Positions 17,991-27,647 are shown, numbered from the stretch's first letter. The stretch is DNA of 64,000 bases from Kitasatospora aureofaciens (GCF_001188955.3 NZ_JPRF03000043.1:62001-126000), one strand, 5' to 3'. Program-made: numbers and translations. Notes: generated by a model not told the origin, from the sequence alone.

Positions 17991-18133
17991 CCGCCACTCG
18001 CCGTTCACCCTTGCCCACCACCCGCCCGCCGCGCCCCGTCGGGACGTCGCAGGACTGCCCCCCCCGGCCGGGAGGGGCAGCGGAGGGGGGAACAGCAGGG
18101 GGGAACGGAAGCGGTCCGGCAAACTCACCAGGG

Positions 18134-18200
18134 CCACCAAGGTATCGGTGAGTTTCCTTGATGGGCCATCAAGGAAACTCACCAGGTCACCTTGGTGGCC
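18134..18200. repeat. Long nested inverted repeat (giant hairpin)
   Basis: Inner arms 18148-18165 and 18167-18184 are perfectly complementary over 18 bp with a one-base centre. Outer arms 18134-18144 and 18190-18200 add 11 perfect pairs. The start of the right inner arm's AAACTCACC is also repeated directly at 18122-18130. It lies between the last clavam gene and a methyltransferase fragment, and is too long for an ordinary operator. It could be an efficient terminator, a transposon end or a recombination scar. Confidence 0.85.
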
Positions 18201-18365
18201 ATCCCAGCAGATCAGAGGCGCGAAGGTCGGGCCGACGAGGGCCCCGAGCCAAGGGGCGTTCGCGGCCGCCAGCGCCACCATGCCCGGCTCGGCGTCCACT
18301 GCCACGACCTCGGCGCCCCGGGCCAGCACCGCGGCCGCGACCGTGCCCGGCCCGGTGCACGGCCG
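18190..18365 (-). pseudogene. Fragment of a SAM-dependent methyltransferase
   Basis: Read on the minus strand, this segment encodes G-P-G-T-V-A-A-A-V-L-A-R-G-A-E-V-V-A-V-D-A-E, the glycine-rich SAM loop and acidic end of strand 2 of a class I methyltransferase, then A-A-A-N-A-P-W. It lacks a start and everything after the first third, and ends inside the hairpin. Confidence 0.55.
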
Positions 18366-18679
18366 CAGTGCCGATCAGTACGGCAGGGGCTCGGGGCGCG
18401 CGGAACTTCACGGTGACTCCTACGGGTGATGGCGTATCGGGTGCCGGTCTGTCGGATGGTGAGCCAGCGGGCACGGGGCGACCTCGAGGAGATACGCACA
18501 GCGGGTCGCCCGCTGACGCCGGGGCAGGACGGTCAGTGCTGCCCAGCGCCTCGGCACGCGAGGCCCGCGCTGTCGGCCCGCGGCGAGCGCCGCAGGCACG
18601 GCACCCGGTCGAGGGGCGAGCGGCGCCGGGCCTGCCCGTGTGCGCTGAGGCTCATGCCGCACGGCGTCCTTCGCCCGGT

Positions 18680-18985
18680 CCGGGCGGCGCAGCGAGGGGC
18701 GGGGGTGTGGGTGTAGCGGGGCAGGGAGGCGAAGAGCATCCGCTCCGCGCACCGGTTCAGGTTCTCCACCGTGCCCTTCAAATGCGGGCTGTAGGCGGGC
18801 AGATTGTGCCCGGGGATGGCGAGAGCGCCGAGTGCGGAGGTGACGGTGCGCGAGAGGAAGTCCTTGCCGCGGTCGATGCGCACCAGGGCCGGCAGGCCGC
18901 CGATCGGCCCGTAAGGGCCGTCCGCCTCGTCGCGGGAGATCGCGGTGCGCAGCGCTGCCAGGATCGCGTCTCTAGACCGGGGTGT
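18680..18985 (-). pseudogene. Fragment of a DDE (rve-type) transposase
   Basis: The minus strand encodes an integrase-core segment: G-G-L-P-A-L-V-R-I-D-R-G-K-D-F-L (second Asp of the DDE triad), then Y-S-P-H-L-K-G-T-V-E-N-L-N (the Glu). This is the pattern of Mu/Tn-type rve transposases. The first Asp and the DNA-binding part are missing and the frame is open at both ends. The neighbouring 18401-18679 has no gene I can support. Confidence 0.6.
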
Positions 18986-19002
18986 GCGGGGTGATGGCGG
19001 CG

Positions 19003-19297
19003 CCGGTGACGGCGTTCGACGACGGTGTGTACCAGGCTGCCTGCAACAGGTTCGAGTTCCTCGCCTCGATGATTGCCATCGACAGCGACGAGCGATGGTG
19101 CTCCCCCCTGGCCCGGCGAGTTCCTCAACGGAAGTAACTGGGGCCACGAGCGGGGCCTCGCTGGCACCATCCAGCAGGAGATCACCCCGGCCTGGCCCCT
19201 CCTCCGGGCCGGCGCCTTCGGCGGCGACCCCAGGCGCGCAACCACGGCGTACAACCGCCTCGTGCAGTGGAGGCAGCAGAACCACCGCGGCTTCTGA
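19003..19297 (+). pseudogene. C-terminal fragment of an unknown protein, frameshifted
   Basis: Two frames join into one coherent protein end: F-D-D-G-V-Y-Q-A-A-C-N-R-F-E-F-L-A-S-M, then after a shift near 19100 W-P-G-E-F-L-N-G-S-N-W-G-H-E-R-G-L, ending at the TGA of 19297. I do not recognise the family. The start is missing. Confidence 0.4.
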
Positions 19298-19446
19298 CCT
19301 GGTGGGATGGACGTGCGCCGGACACCATCAGGTGGCCGGCTGTCGGCAGCTCGGCGGCCGAGTTGAGGGCCTTGCCCAGGTTGGGACTGGCGGCCACCCC
19401 GTTCATCGGGCACCGGGCAAGCCCCCAGGGCGGTACCGGCCGACTC

Positions 19447-19761
19447 TTACCGGCCGCCGATCGACCGGATCACCTCCGCCACGTCCCGGTCGCTGCGCAG
19501 GGCCACCTCGGTCGCGAGCGCCGACAGTTTCCCGGTCATCGTCATCAGCAGGCTCGGCAGGATGCACTCCTCGTCGGATCCGGCCGCCGCGATGCGGTGG
19601 TAGGAGGCCGAGAGTTCGGCGGTGAACGCTTTCTCGAGCGCCGTTCCGTCGTCCTCCAGGGAGGTCGTCGGGGGCAGGGTGAGCCGGTCCATGCCCTGGC
19701 CGGCCATCAGGCCAGCCAGACGGACGCACTCCTGATCGAGCATGGTCACGTCGACGTACAC
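19447..19761 (-). CDS. Hypothetical protein, 104 residues
   Basis: A small, mostly helical soluble protein starting at GTG 19761, with AAAGGAAAG 6 bases upstream. There are no transmembrane segments and no motif I can name. Codon use is normal for the genome (strong third-position GC), which supports it as real. It stands alone between transposase debris and another fragment. Confidence 0.55.
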   Translation of the reverse strand: MYVDVTMLDQECVRLAGLMAGQGMDRLTLPPTTSLEDDGTALEKAFTAELSASYHRIAAAGSDEECILPSLLMTMTGKLSALATEVALRSDRDVAEVIRSIGGR

Positions 19762-19875
19762 GCGGGGCTTTCCTTTCGCTCCGTCGGTTCTCTCCTACCG
19801 CACAGGGGCAACGGCCCGGGCAGTCCCTGACGTCCCCGGGCCGAGACCACAGCCGCGGCGGCGGGGAGGCGGGTT

Positions 19876-20218
19876 TCACACCGCGGAGGCGGCCTCGCGG
19901 CCGGCCCGGGGTTCCCCCCAGGGCATGACGAGGGTGGCCTGGCCCTCCGGACTCCAGGCGACGTTCAGGTCGCGGTTGTCCGCGTGGGCCCGCCAGCCGT
20001 GCATGCCGGCATCGTAGTCGGCGCAGATCAGCGCGGCGCGTACCCGGGCCGGGCGGCGCGGGGTGACGCTCTCGTCCCAGGCGAGGACGTCCAGGACCGC
20101 GCGGCCGGCCAAAACGGCCCAGCCCGCGTGGGCGACCTGGCGCAGCCAGGTCGGGCGGACCCAGAGGCGGAGGAACGGCGGCGCGCCGTAGCCGGGCTGG
20201 GCGGGCCGACCGTCAGAC
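19876..20218 (-). pseudogene. C-terminal part of an unknown protein
   Basis: An open frame without a convincing start encodes P-P-F-L-R-L-W-V-R-P-T-W-L-R-Q followed by A-L-I-C-A-D-Y-D-A-G-M-H-G-W-R-A-H-A-D-N-R-D-L-N-V-A-W and ends at 19876. An internal ATG would give a 78-residue product. Family not recognised; it probably lost its N-terminus. Confidence 0.35.
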
Positions 20219-20625
20219 GACGTTCGGCGCCTCCAGGATCGAGTGCTGCTGCTCGGGGATGGGGAAGCCGCACTTGTCGAGGTTGCGGAGAGTCTGCCCG
20301 CTCATGCAGTGGCATCACGCGGCCTCCGCTCCGGCGGGTCCGTGGCAGTAGATCAGGAGTCCCGCCCACATGTCCGGGACGATCGGACGGGCGGCACGCG
20401 CTCCTCGCCTTCGGCATCGGACTGCGCGTACGCGGCGTCGGCGCGCAGCGCCTAAGCCAGACGCCGCAGTGTCTGTCCGTTGTCGTCGTTGCGCAGCCGC
20501 GTCGGCCAACCGGCGGACACCTCCATGTGTGATCCGGCCTCGGCGCATGTGCCCTCGATCCCGGCTCACCGGTGGGGTCGGGGCGCTGTCGTTTCGCCGC
20601 TGGATCTTCTTGTCTCCGGTCGCGG
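20219..20625. other. Decayed intergenic region
   Basis: Only short minus-strand pieces are seen. One 30-codon ORF (about 20222-20311) begins M-S-G-Q-T-L-R-N-L-D-K. Another, near 20450-20527, reads L-R-N-D-D-N-G-Q-T-L-R before a stop. They look like decayed gene ends, not functional genes. No RNA gene is apparent. Confidence 0.3.
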
Positions 20626-21633
20626 TTACAGTGACTTCGCCGCTTCCCACTCGCGCACCATGCGACGCTCGATCGCCTCGACTTCGAAGCGGCCGTCCGG
20701 ATCACCATCGCGCCTGCGGACCGCTGCACGAACCAGGGCCAGGTAGAAGAGTGCCGGCGCGCACGGGGTCCAACGCTCCTCAGGCTCGTCCAGCATGAAG
20801 CGCAAGACGTTCTCCGGATCCGCTGGAACGAACGCGTGGCGGTCGTGCTCCCACTTGTCCTCGATGCCACGGCTCCATCGGGTCCGCAGATCCTCTTCCG
20901 TGAGGTCGGTGAGCACCGCCCGGAAGAACGCCGCCCACTGGTTGTTGCGCAGGTCGAGCCCGAAGCAGAGAAGCTCGAGGTCGACTTCGTCCGACGCATG
21001 GACGGCCAGCTCCTCTCGCATCGCCCGGCGGGCAACGGCATGCAGACTGACCCGGCCGTCGGCCTGGAGATCGTGGTTGCGGGCAAGCCCCTCGTTCGCG
21101 GAGGAGTTCCACCTGGAGCCGTGGGGACCGGCGACCCGCGAACTGCGGTGCGAGAAGAGCATCTTGTTGTCGCGGCCGGTCTCCACCGCCACATTCACCC
21201 CGAGGCTGCAGGACATGAACGCCGGCGCGTCCAACGGGTCCTTGCCGTCGAGGTACTGCTCGCGCAGGGTTTGTCCGTCCTGCTGCACCCGGTCCAGGTT
21301 GAGGGACGTGGCCAGGAAGTCGTAGTAGTCGGCGTCGCACAGGACGAGTGTGGCCACCGGCTTCTCGGCCGTGTGGGTGCGGGCGGCGATGTCCAGGCGT
21401 TCCACGGCGAAGCGGGGGTTGTTCCACCGGAACCGCTCCCCGGCGGCCTCCTTGCGGGTTTCCTCCTCCTCGATCTCGCGCCGCCACCGGCCGATCTCGT
21501 CCGGGAAGCGGACCCGCCCCGGGCGGTAACTGACCCGCATGTTCTCCTCGTCGATCGGCCTGGTCCCGTCGCCGTCGACGACGTGGCAGTCGGTCTGGCG
21601 GCCGACCACGGTGAACCCATCCCTGAGAGTCAT
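20626..21633 (-). CDS. Nudix-like protein beside a caspase-STAND operon
   Basis: A 335-residue protein. The first 100 residues are acidic and helical with no motif I know. From about residue 145 a Nudix-fold pattern appears: S-L-G-V-N-V-A-V-E-T-G, S-S-A-N-E-G-L, then a helix A-R-R-A-M-R-E-E-L-A-V-H that resembles the end of the Nudix box (R-E-x-x-E-E) but lacks one of its Glu positions, so catalysis is uncertain. ATG 21633 follows GGAAGG. It is divergent from the caspase-STAND gene with only 83 bp between, so they probably share control. It could hydrolyse or sense a nucleotide-derived ligand. Confidence 0.6.
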   Translation of the reverse strand: MTLRDGFTVVGRQTDCHVVDGDGTRPIDEENMRVSYRPGRVRFPDEIGRWRREIEEEETRKEAAGERFRWNNPRFAVERLDIAARTHTAEKPVATLVLCDADYYDFLATSLNLDRVQQDGQTLREQYLDGKDPLDAPAFMSCSLGVNVAVETGRDNKMLFSHRSSRVAGPHGSRWNSSANEGLARNHDLQADGRVSLHAVARRAMREELAVHASDEVDLELLCFGLDLRNNQWAAFFRAVLTDLTEEDLRTRWSRGIEDKWEHDRHAFVPADPENVLRFMLDEPEERWTPCAPALFYLALVRAAVRRRDGDPDGRFEVEAIERRMVREWEAAKSL

Positions 21634-21716
21634 CAACTCGTCCTTCCGGAGAACCAGTTCTGGGACATAATGACGCGCGTCACTACTGTTGCGCCATCCG
21701 GCTGGCGGGGAGGATG
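21634..21716. promoter_or_regulatory. Divergent promoter region of the caspase-STAND locus
   Basis: This 83-bp gap lies between two divergent genes and is locally AT-richer around 21660-21685 (GACATAATGACGCGCG). Both promoters must lie here or inside the genes. GGGGAGG at 21707-21713 is the only ribosome site for the plus-strand gene. Confidence 0.45.
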
Positions 21717-24700
21717 ATGAACGGATCCGTCTACCTCCGGCGTGAGGAGCTCAGGGACTCCGGTCTGGTCGGGACCGTCGCTCTGGGCACCTACGACAAC
21801 CCAGAAGGGCTGCTCGACCGCCAGCACGTCGAGACCGCCCGCGACCGGTTCACCGCCGCGTGCATGCGGCTCGGCTTCAGCCGCGCGATGAAGCTCGAAA
21901 GGTCCGGAACACGGCAGGACGTTCTCGCCGGGGTCCGAGAATTCCTCGCGAAGCAGGCCGCCCGGAAGATCCTGTACTGGACCGGTCACGGACACGACAC
22001 CGGTCGCGAGTACGTCCTCGGCTGCCGGGACAGCTACCCGCACGGCCCGGAGCCGGATGTGGACCGGGCAGTGAAATTCATCGAACTGCTTGGCATCTGC
22101 GCGGACCACAGTGCCACCGACCTCCTGATCGTCGTCGATGCCTGCGAGTCCCAAAGCACGCTGTCCGGAATCCGCCCGCTCGTCGAGTCGTTGCGCTACC
22201 GCGACAACACCGCCAGCAGGGCCCTCGCGGGGCGCGAACGCGGCCTCGTCATCGCCGCCACGGCGGGCGCCGGGCGGCGGATGGAGGAAGGTCTCTGGGT
22301 GGACTGGCTGGAGCAGGCCATCGGCGATCCCGACCTCGAACTGGCCGATCTGGTAAGGCCTTTCGACTCCACTGCGCTGTACGTCCCGATGTGGTACCTG
22401 CTGGAGGCCATCGACCGGCGCGCCGAGGCATCGGGGCTGGACGACGTGGAGCTGCGCCCGGCGGCCGCCGAGCTCCGGTCCCTGGACCCCCGGTTCTTCC
22501 ACAACCCCTATTTCGAGGAGCGAGGGGTCGTACTGCGGACCGCGGCGATGCCGCCGGACCTCGAACCCTGGCTGAACGCCGACCACTTCGGACCCGTCGC
22601 CGACGGCACCCCCCTCCACCACTTCTCGGGCCGAGTCCGGCCGCTGAGTCGTCTGGTCACCTGGCTGGAGTCCCAGACGCAAGGGCTGCTCGCCGTCACC
22701 GGCCCGGCGGGAATCGGAAAGACCGCGCTCCTCGCCCGGCTCGCGCTGCTGTCCGTCCCGAGAATCCGCGAGGGGCTCCGGCCCACGCCATTGCCCCAGA
22801 CGTGTCCGCGGCCCGGCTCCGTCCACGCCGCGCTGTCGTGCGAGCGCCAGTCCCTGCACTCCATGGCCCGCGCCGTGCTGACCGCCCTCGCCCCGCTCGG
22901 GGCACGGACCCCGGCGGCGGGCGCGGTCACCCCCGAGCAGTGCATCCGCGAGGTACGCGAACTCGTCGCACAGGTGGGCGGCCTCAACCTCCTCGTCGAT
23001 AGCCTGGACGAAGCCATGCCCGGTCAGGCGCACGAGATCGCGCGCGGACTCCTCAACCCGCTGTCACACGTCGCTGGGGTCAAACTGGTGGTGAGCACCC
23101 GGCCGTACCCCCGGCACGCCTTGGACGACGCCACGCAGGAGTCCCTCTTCGACGCCCTGGACCGCTCGGCCCCGAACCTGGAACTGGACCGCGACCGTGA
23201 CACCGAACGGGACATCACCGAGCTGGTGGAAACGATCCTCGCGACCGAGGCCGGTTCGCCGTACGCCGGGCCGGACGCGAGCGCCACGAGGCAAGAGACC
23301 GCTGCCGACGTGGCGGCACAGTGCGGCCGGAGGTTCCTGGTAGCGCGGCTGCTCGCCCGCGCGCTCGCCCGCCGGGCGGGCCCGCTACGCGGGAGGGAAC
23401 TCGAGGAGTTCATCCAACACGGCGGCCGTGAGCTCCACCGGCGGGTACAGGAGGAACTCGACGTCCTCGACCCCGGTGGCAGGCTTCGGGCGGCCGAGCT
23501 GCTGCTCCCCCTCGCACTCGTCCAGGGCACGGGACTGGCCGACCACCAGCTGTGGCTGCAACTGGCGAATGCCCTGCGCCGGCCCCGCACGGCAAAGCTG
23601 CACCCGCAGGCACTGGAGACGGTGCTCGCGCGCGCCGAGGGCGCGCTGGTTCTACGCGAGCGCTGGCACGGAGCGGTCGTCCACCGCCTCGATCACGCGG
23701 GCTATGCGACGGCGCTCCTGGACCGCGCCCAGCTGAGCCCGGCCCGGGCACACCGCCGTATCCTCGACGAGCTCCGCTCCCGAGTGCAGGACGACTGGAG
23801 CCGGGCGGACACCTACACCCTGACCTATCTCGGGACTCACGCCGCGCAGGCGAGAACCGATCCCGACGGCCCGCCGGACGAGGTCGATCCGCTGAAGGAG
23901 CTCTTCGACGACCCCTGCTTCCTGGTCCGCACCGACCCCGATGTGATGCTCCCCCTCACCGCGCCGCTGCTCGGCACGTGCGGCGGCGCGGCACTGTACC
24001 GGCGCCTGGGCGGGCGGTTCAGGATTCACCAGGAGGATCTGGCGCAGCGGAGGGCGATGCTGACGGCCGAGGCCTTTGCCAGCGATCCGGAGATCTTCCA
24101 CGCCCTGGCCGAGATCGATGAGTTCGCCGGGCAGGGGTGGAAGGAGGTCTGGACCGACCGAGGACCCGATCCGCTGGAGCTGTCACTGCCCGCCCCTCTC
24201 GGTGGCGCACGGGCGCTGAGCTGGAGCATGGCCGACCCCGGATCGATCGCCGTCGCGGGCCGGGGGGAGATCACCCATCGCGATGCGGACACCGGCCGCT
24301 ACCGGCTGACGCGTCGTACCGAGGACGACAGCCACGTCCGCCGCGCCGTACTGTCCGATGTGCATGAGCTCGCCACCGCGGCCGGCCGCGTCACCATCGC
24401 CCACGACGGCAGCTCCCTCCACTTCTGGACCGGTGCCGAGCGCTCCCCTCGACTGACCTACCGCTGGGGCGGCCGGCTGGACAGCCTCACCGCCGCCACC
24501 TGCGGGGACGACGTCCAGGTGGTAGCGGCGGACGGCCGGTGCGCCTGGGCGTGGCGGTGGCCGTCCAGGCGCGGCATGTCGGCGGAGGTCCGCAGCGACG
24601 TCCTGCCGATCCGCCCGTCCCGGGTCGCGCTGCTGGCCTTGCCCGACCGCAGCTTCCTGCTCGCCGCGTCCAAGGACGTCGTACTCCACGAACTCCATGG

Positions 24701-26150
24701 CAAGCCTCACGGCAACGACCCCCTGCTCCGACGGGAGTGGCAGCTGCGAACCAACGGCCGGAGCGTGTTCGCTGCGGCGACGTTGGCCGACGGGCCAGAG
24801 CAGGGCTGGCTCGCCGTGGCCGACGGGAACGCCGTCAAGGTGTGGCGGCTCTCCGTCTCCGGGTACACCGCGGTCCCCGTCATCGAGTCCGTCCCACCGA
24901 TCCGTTCGGGGGCCCGGGAGTTGGCCCTCGGCCACTACGGGGAGCTCCCGCTGATCGCCCTGCACGAGGGCAGTACCGTGCGGGTGTTCGGCATCACTGA
25001 CACGTCCTTCGCCTGTTCCTTCGAGCTGTCGAACCAGCGGAGCGGGCTGGCGTTCGATCCGCTGCGGTCCGGCAGGCTCGCCATCGGCGACGGGAGCGAG
25101 GTGCGGCTCCTCGACGTGCCGACGGCGGTGCGCCAGGACCGTACCGTCCGGCGGCACGACCACGACCTGCGGCCTGCCGTCGGGCTGGCGGCAGCGCGAC
25201 GGGGTGCGCCGGCGCTGCTGACTCGGGTGTGGGACAACGACATCGTGCTCTCCCGGCAGGCCCCCCGCGGCGGTCGCGGCGGCACCGAGATCGGGTTCCA
25301 GGCCGAGAACCGGGTCACTGCCGTCTCCGCACTGTGGTCCGACGACCACTGGACGGTGGCGGCGGCGTCCGGTCGGCGCGTCCAGCTGTGGCGGCTGTCG
25401 GAGGACTTGACCTGTCATCGACCCGACGGGCAGGTCGACATCGGTGGCGATGCGGGTGAGCCGGTACCGAGCCTGAGTCTGGTCGCGGGGACGGACGGGC
25501 CGCAGCTCTTCGTTCCGGCCGGACAGCAGGTGCTGCGGTTCGTCCGGTCCGGCGGCACCTGGCTGGAGCACGGCAGCGTGTCGGCCGCCGTGATGAAGAT
25601 CCGCAGTGCGGCAGCGCGCACAGTGGAGGACCGCACGTGGGTGCTGGCGGACTGCGGCCAGGACCTTCGCCTGTGGGAGAGCACCGCGAGCGGGTTCGTC
25701 GCCCTCGGACGGCGCGACGTTGTCGTGGACCGGCCTCCCGGTGCCGTCCTGGGCATGCGCTACGCCGATGGCGAGTACCTCCCGCTGGCCGCATGGACGC
25801 AGGGAGCGTCCGTGTACCTGGCGCAGTGCCAGGACGGGGACTGGACAACCAGGAGCTTCCGCAGCAAGCACGGCGCGCCCATGGCTCTGGCGTTCTCCGG
25901 TCCCTCCCGACAGCCGCTCCTCCTGGCTTTCGGCGGCAAGGTGACGGTGGCCGTGCTCGACGTGGCCCGCGAGGACTGGTGCCACGAGCTGGCCGTCCCC
26001 CACCGCGGCCTAGAGGTGGAGACGGCGGACGCCATCTACGACACCGCCGTCGGCATCACGGTGGTATTGCGCGGGCGCAGCGGATGCGACCAGATCCTGA
26101 TACCCGAGCGGCAGCTCAGGAGCGCCCTGCGGAAGGCCGGGACCAGGTAG
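21717..26150 (+). CDS. Caspase-like protease fused to STAND NTPase and beta-propeller
   Basis: A 1477-residue protein. Residues 1-230 form a caspase-like (C14) domain: Y-W-T-G-H-G-H-D with the catalytic His near 91, and I-V-V-D-A-C-E-S with the catalytic Cys near 143. Residues about 300-640 are a STAND NTPase: Walker A G-P-A-G-I-G-K-T near 329-336, Walker B L-L-V-D-S-L-D-E near 424-432, then V-V-S-T-R-P. The last 650 residues are repeated beta strands of WD40-like propellers. This is the layout of prokaryotic conflict sensors, where the propeller or linker detects a trigger and the caspase acts after oligomerisation. ATG 21717 is chosen over ATG 21714 for ribosome-site spacing. Confidence 0.88.
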   Translation: MNGSVYLRREELRDSGLVGTVALGTYDNPEGLLDRQHVETARDRFTAACMRLGFSRAMKLERSGTRQDVLAGVREFLAKQAARKILYWTGHGHDTGREYVLGCRDSYPHGPEPDVDRAVKFIELLGICADHSATDLLIVVDACESQSTLSGIRPLVESLRYRDNTASRALAGRERGLVIAATAGAGRRMEEGLWVDWLEQAIGDPDLELADLVRPFDSTALYVPMWYLLEAIDRRAEASGLDDVELRPAAAELRSLDPRFFHNPYFEERGVVLRTAAMPPDLEPWLNADHFGPVADGTPLHHFSGRVRPLSRLVTWLESQTQGLLAVTGPAGIGKTALLARLALLSVPRIREGLRPTPLPQTCPRPGSVHAALSCERQSLHSMARAVLTALAPLGARTPAAGAVTPEQCIREVRELVAQVGGLNLLVDSLDEAMPGQAHEIARGLLNPLSHVAGVKLVVSTRPYPRHALDDATQESLFDALDRSAPNLELDRDRDTERDITELVETILATEAGSPYAGPDASATRQETAADVAAQCGRRFLVARLLARALARRAGPLRGRELEEFIQHGGRELHRRVQEELDVLDPGGRLRAAELLLPLALVQGTGLADHQLWLQLANALRRPRTAKLHPQALETVLARAEGALVLRERWHGAVVHRLDHAGYATALLDRAQLSPARAHRRILDELRSRVQDDWSRADTYTLTYLGTHAAQARTDPDGPPDEVDPLKELFDDPCFLVRTDPDVMLPLTAPLLGTCGGAALYRRLGGRFRIHQEDLAQRRAMLTAEAFASDPEIFHALAEIDEFAGQGWKEVWTDRGPDPLELSLPAPLGGARALSWSMADPGSIAVAGRGEITHRDADTGRYRLTRRTEDDSHVRRAVLSDVHELATAAGRVTIAHDGSSLHFWTGAERSPRLTYRWGGRLDSLTAATCGDDVQVVAADGRCAWAWRWPSRRGMSAEVRSDVLPIRPSRVALLALPDRSFLLAASKDVVLHELHGKPHGNDPLLRREWQLRTNGRSVFAAATLADGPEQGWLAVADGNAVKVWRLSVSGYTAVPVIESVPPIRSGARELALGHYGELPLIALHEGSTVRVFGITDTSFACSFELSNQRSGLAFDPLRSGRLAIGDGSEVRLLDVPTAVRQDRTVRRHDHDLRPAVGLAAARRGAPALLTRVWDNDIVLSRQAPRGGRGGTEIGFQAENRVTAVSALWSDDHWTVAAASGRRVQLWRLSEDLTCHRPDGQVDIGGDAGEPVPSLSLVAGTDGPQLFVPAGQQVLRFVRSGGTWLEHGSVSAAVMKIRSAAARTVEDRTWVLADCGQDLRLWESTASGFVALGRRDVVVDRPPGAVLGMRYADGEYLPLAAWTQGASVYLAQCQDGDWTTRSFRSKHGAPMALAFSGPSRQPLLLAFGGKVTVAVLDVAREDWCHELAVPHRGLEVETADAIYDTAVGITVVLRGRSGCDQILIPERQLRSALRKAGTR

Positions 26151-26192
26151 TCGGCAACTGCAACCCCACAACAGAGACGAGGACACAACCCG

Positions 26193-27647
26193 ATGGAGCA
26201 TGATCTGGTGGTCTTCCTGCCGGGCATTCTCGGCAGCCGCCTCACCCGTGACGGAAAGGACGTGTGGCACCAGTCGTGGCAGGCGGTGCTCCAACTCCGG
26301 CACCCGTCCAAGGCGGTGGAGGCCTTCAAGCTTCCGCCCGGCATCGGCGACGACGAACCGGAGCCGAACTCACCATGGGCCGTGCAGGCCGACGAGCTGG
26401 TCAAGGGGCCCGACGCCATGCCCGGACTCCTCGCCAGCTACGGCTACCCGGAAGTCCGGTCCCTGCTCGAACGGGCGGCGAGTCACGACCCCAGGGGCGG
26501 CCTCCATCCGGACCAGTACGCCGTGTTCACCTACGACTGGCGGCTCTCCAACCGACTTAACGCGCGACGCCTCAAGACCTGGGTGGAGCGGGAGCTCGCG
26601 CAGTGGCGGGAGCGCGCGCCAAGGTTCCATCCGAAGGCGCACGACGACGAGCCGAAGGTCGTCTTCATCTGCCACTCCATGGGCGGCCTCATCGCCCGCT
26701 ACTACCTGGAGTACCTGCACGGCCGAGACCTCGCGCGTTCCCTGGTCACCATCGGAACCCCGCACCGGGGAGCCGCGAAGGCGATCCGGTTCCTCACCGG
26801 GAACGGCATCGGACCGAGCGAGGACCAGGGCTGGCCCAAGCGCAAGGCCGCACAACTGGCCTCGCGCGTCAACCCTGCGCTCGCTGACATCGCCCGCTCG
26901 TTTCCCTCCGTGGCCCAGCTGCTCCCCGTGTACGCCGCGGCCCTGGTGGACGGCGGGACCCGGTGGCGTCCCCTGACCGAGGTACCCGTGGGAAACCTCC
27001 CGACGGAGCTGGTCAACGACGCCTTCGCGTTCCACGAGGAGTTCGCCGGCGCATGGGAACGCAACCGGGCAACCGAAGCCGCACCCCCGTACAAGGTGCA
27101 CTGCCTCGGCGGAAGGGCCCACCCGACTGTGCACGGGGTCGTCGTCAGGAGGGACGGGACACTGGAATTCCCGACGCAGCTCGACAACTCACAGCTGTGG
27201 ATCGGCGACGGCACCGTGCCGGAGGAGTCGGCCTTCGCTAAGTGGGCGCTCGACGATATCTCTGACGCTGTGTGGGGCGGTGAGCGCCACACCACGCTGG
27301 CCGGTGCCGAGTCGTTCGCACATCAGCTGGATGCCATCCGCCGGGCAAAACCGAGGCGTGATCTGCTCGCCGGGGAGGAGGGGTTCAGCCTGGTTGTACC
27401 CGACTTCGCTGTTGCGGGCGAGCCATTCGAGATCACAGTCAGCGGGATCGGTACCTCCGGCCGCACCGTTCGGGCCCGGCTGACGAACAACAGGCAGCCG
27501 GGCGAGGCCCCGGTGACGCTGGCACCGGACGGTATCGGCGGCCTTGTCGGCGAGGTGACCGGCGCTGCGGGCACGTGGATTCTCGAGGTCGAGGCGGAGC
27601 GGCCGCACATGGTGTGCCGCGATGTCGTGACGATTGTTGGCGAATGA
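26193..27647 (+). CDS. LCAT/PGAP1-like lipase with C-terminal Ig-like domain
   Basis: A 484-residue alpha/beta-hydrolase of the lecithin-cholesterol acyltransferase type: F-L-P-G-I-L-G-S-R-L at the N-terminus, Y-D-W-R-L, nucleophile elbow C-H-S-M-G-G with Ser162 (the first Gly of G-x-S-x-G is Cys here), T-P-H-R-G-A, I-G-D-G-T-V-P for the acid and R-H-T-T-L for the His. Residues about 400-484 look like a beta-sandwich. There is no signal peptide, so it acts in the cytoplasm or at the inner membrane face. It lies 42 bp after the caspase gene, probably in one operon, and could be a phospholipase effector. Confidence 0.82.
   Translation: MEHDLVVFLPGILGSRLTRDGKDVWHQSWQAVLQLRHPSKAVEAFKLPPGIGDDEPEPNSPWAVQADELVKGPDAMPGLLASYGYPEVRSLLERAASHDPRGGLHPDQYAVFTYDWRLSNRLNARRLKTWVERELAQWRERAPRFHPKAHDDEPKVVFICHSMGGLIARYYLEYLHGRDLARSLVTIGTPHRGAAKAIRFLTGNGIGPSEDQGWPKRKAAQLASRVNPALADIARSFPSVAQLLPVYAAALVDGGTRWRPLTEVPVGNLPTELVNDAFAFHEEFAGAWERNRATEAAPPYKVHCLGGRAHPTVHGVVVRRDGTLEFPTQLDNSQLWIGDGTVPEESAFAKWALDDISDAVWGGERHTTLAGAESFAHQLDAIRRAKPRRDLLAGEEGFSLVVPDFAVAGEPFEITVSGIGTSGRTVRARLTNNRQPGEAPVTLAPDGIGGLVGEVTGAAGTWILEVEAERPHMVCRDVVTIVGE

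Noticed and set aside
23652..26003. Long minus-strand frames under the caspase-STAND gene
   Set aside because: Arg/Gly/Pro-rich translation without motifs; the opposite strand has clear catalytic motifs.
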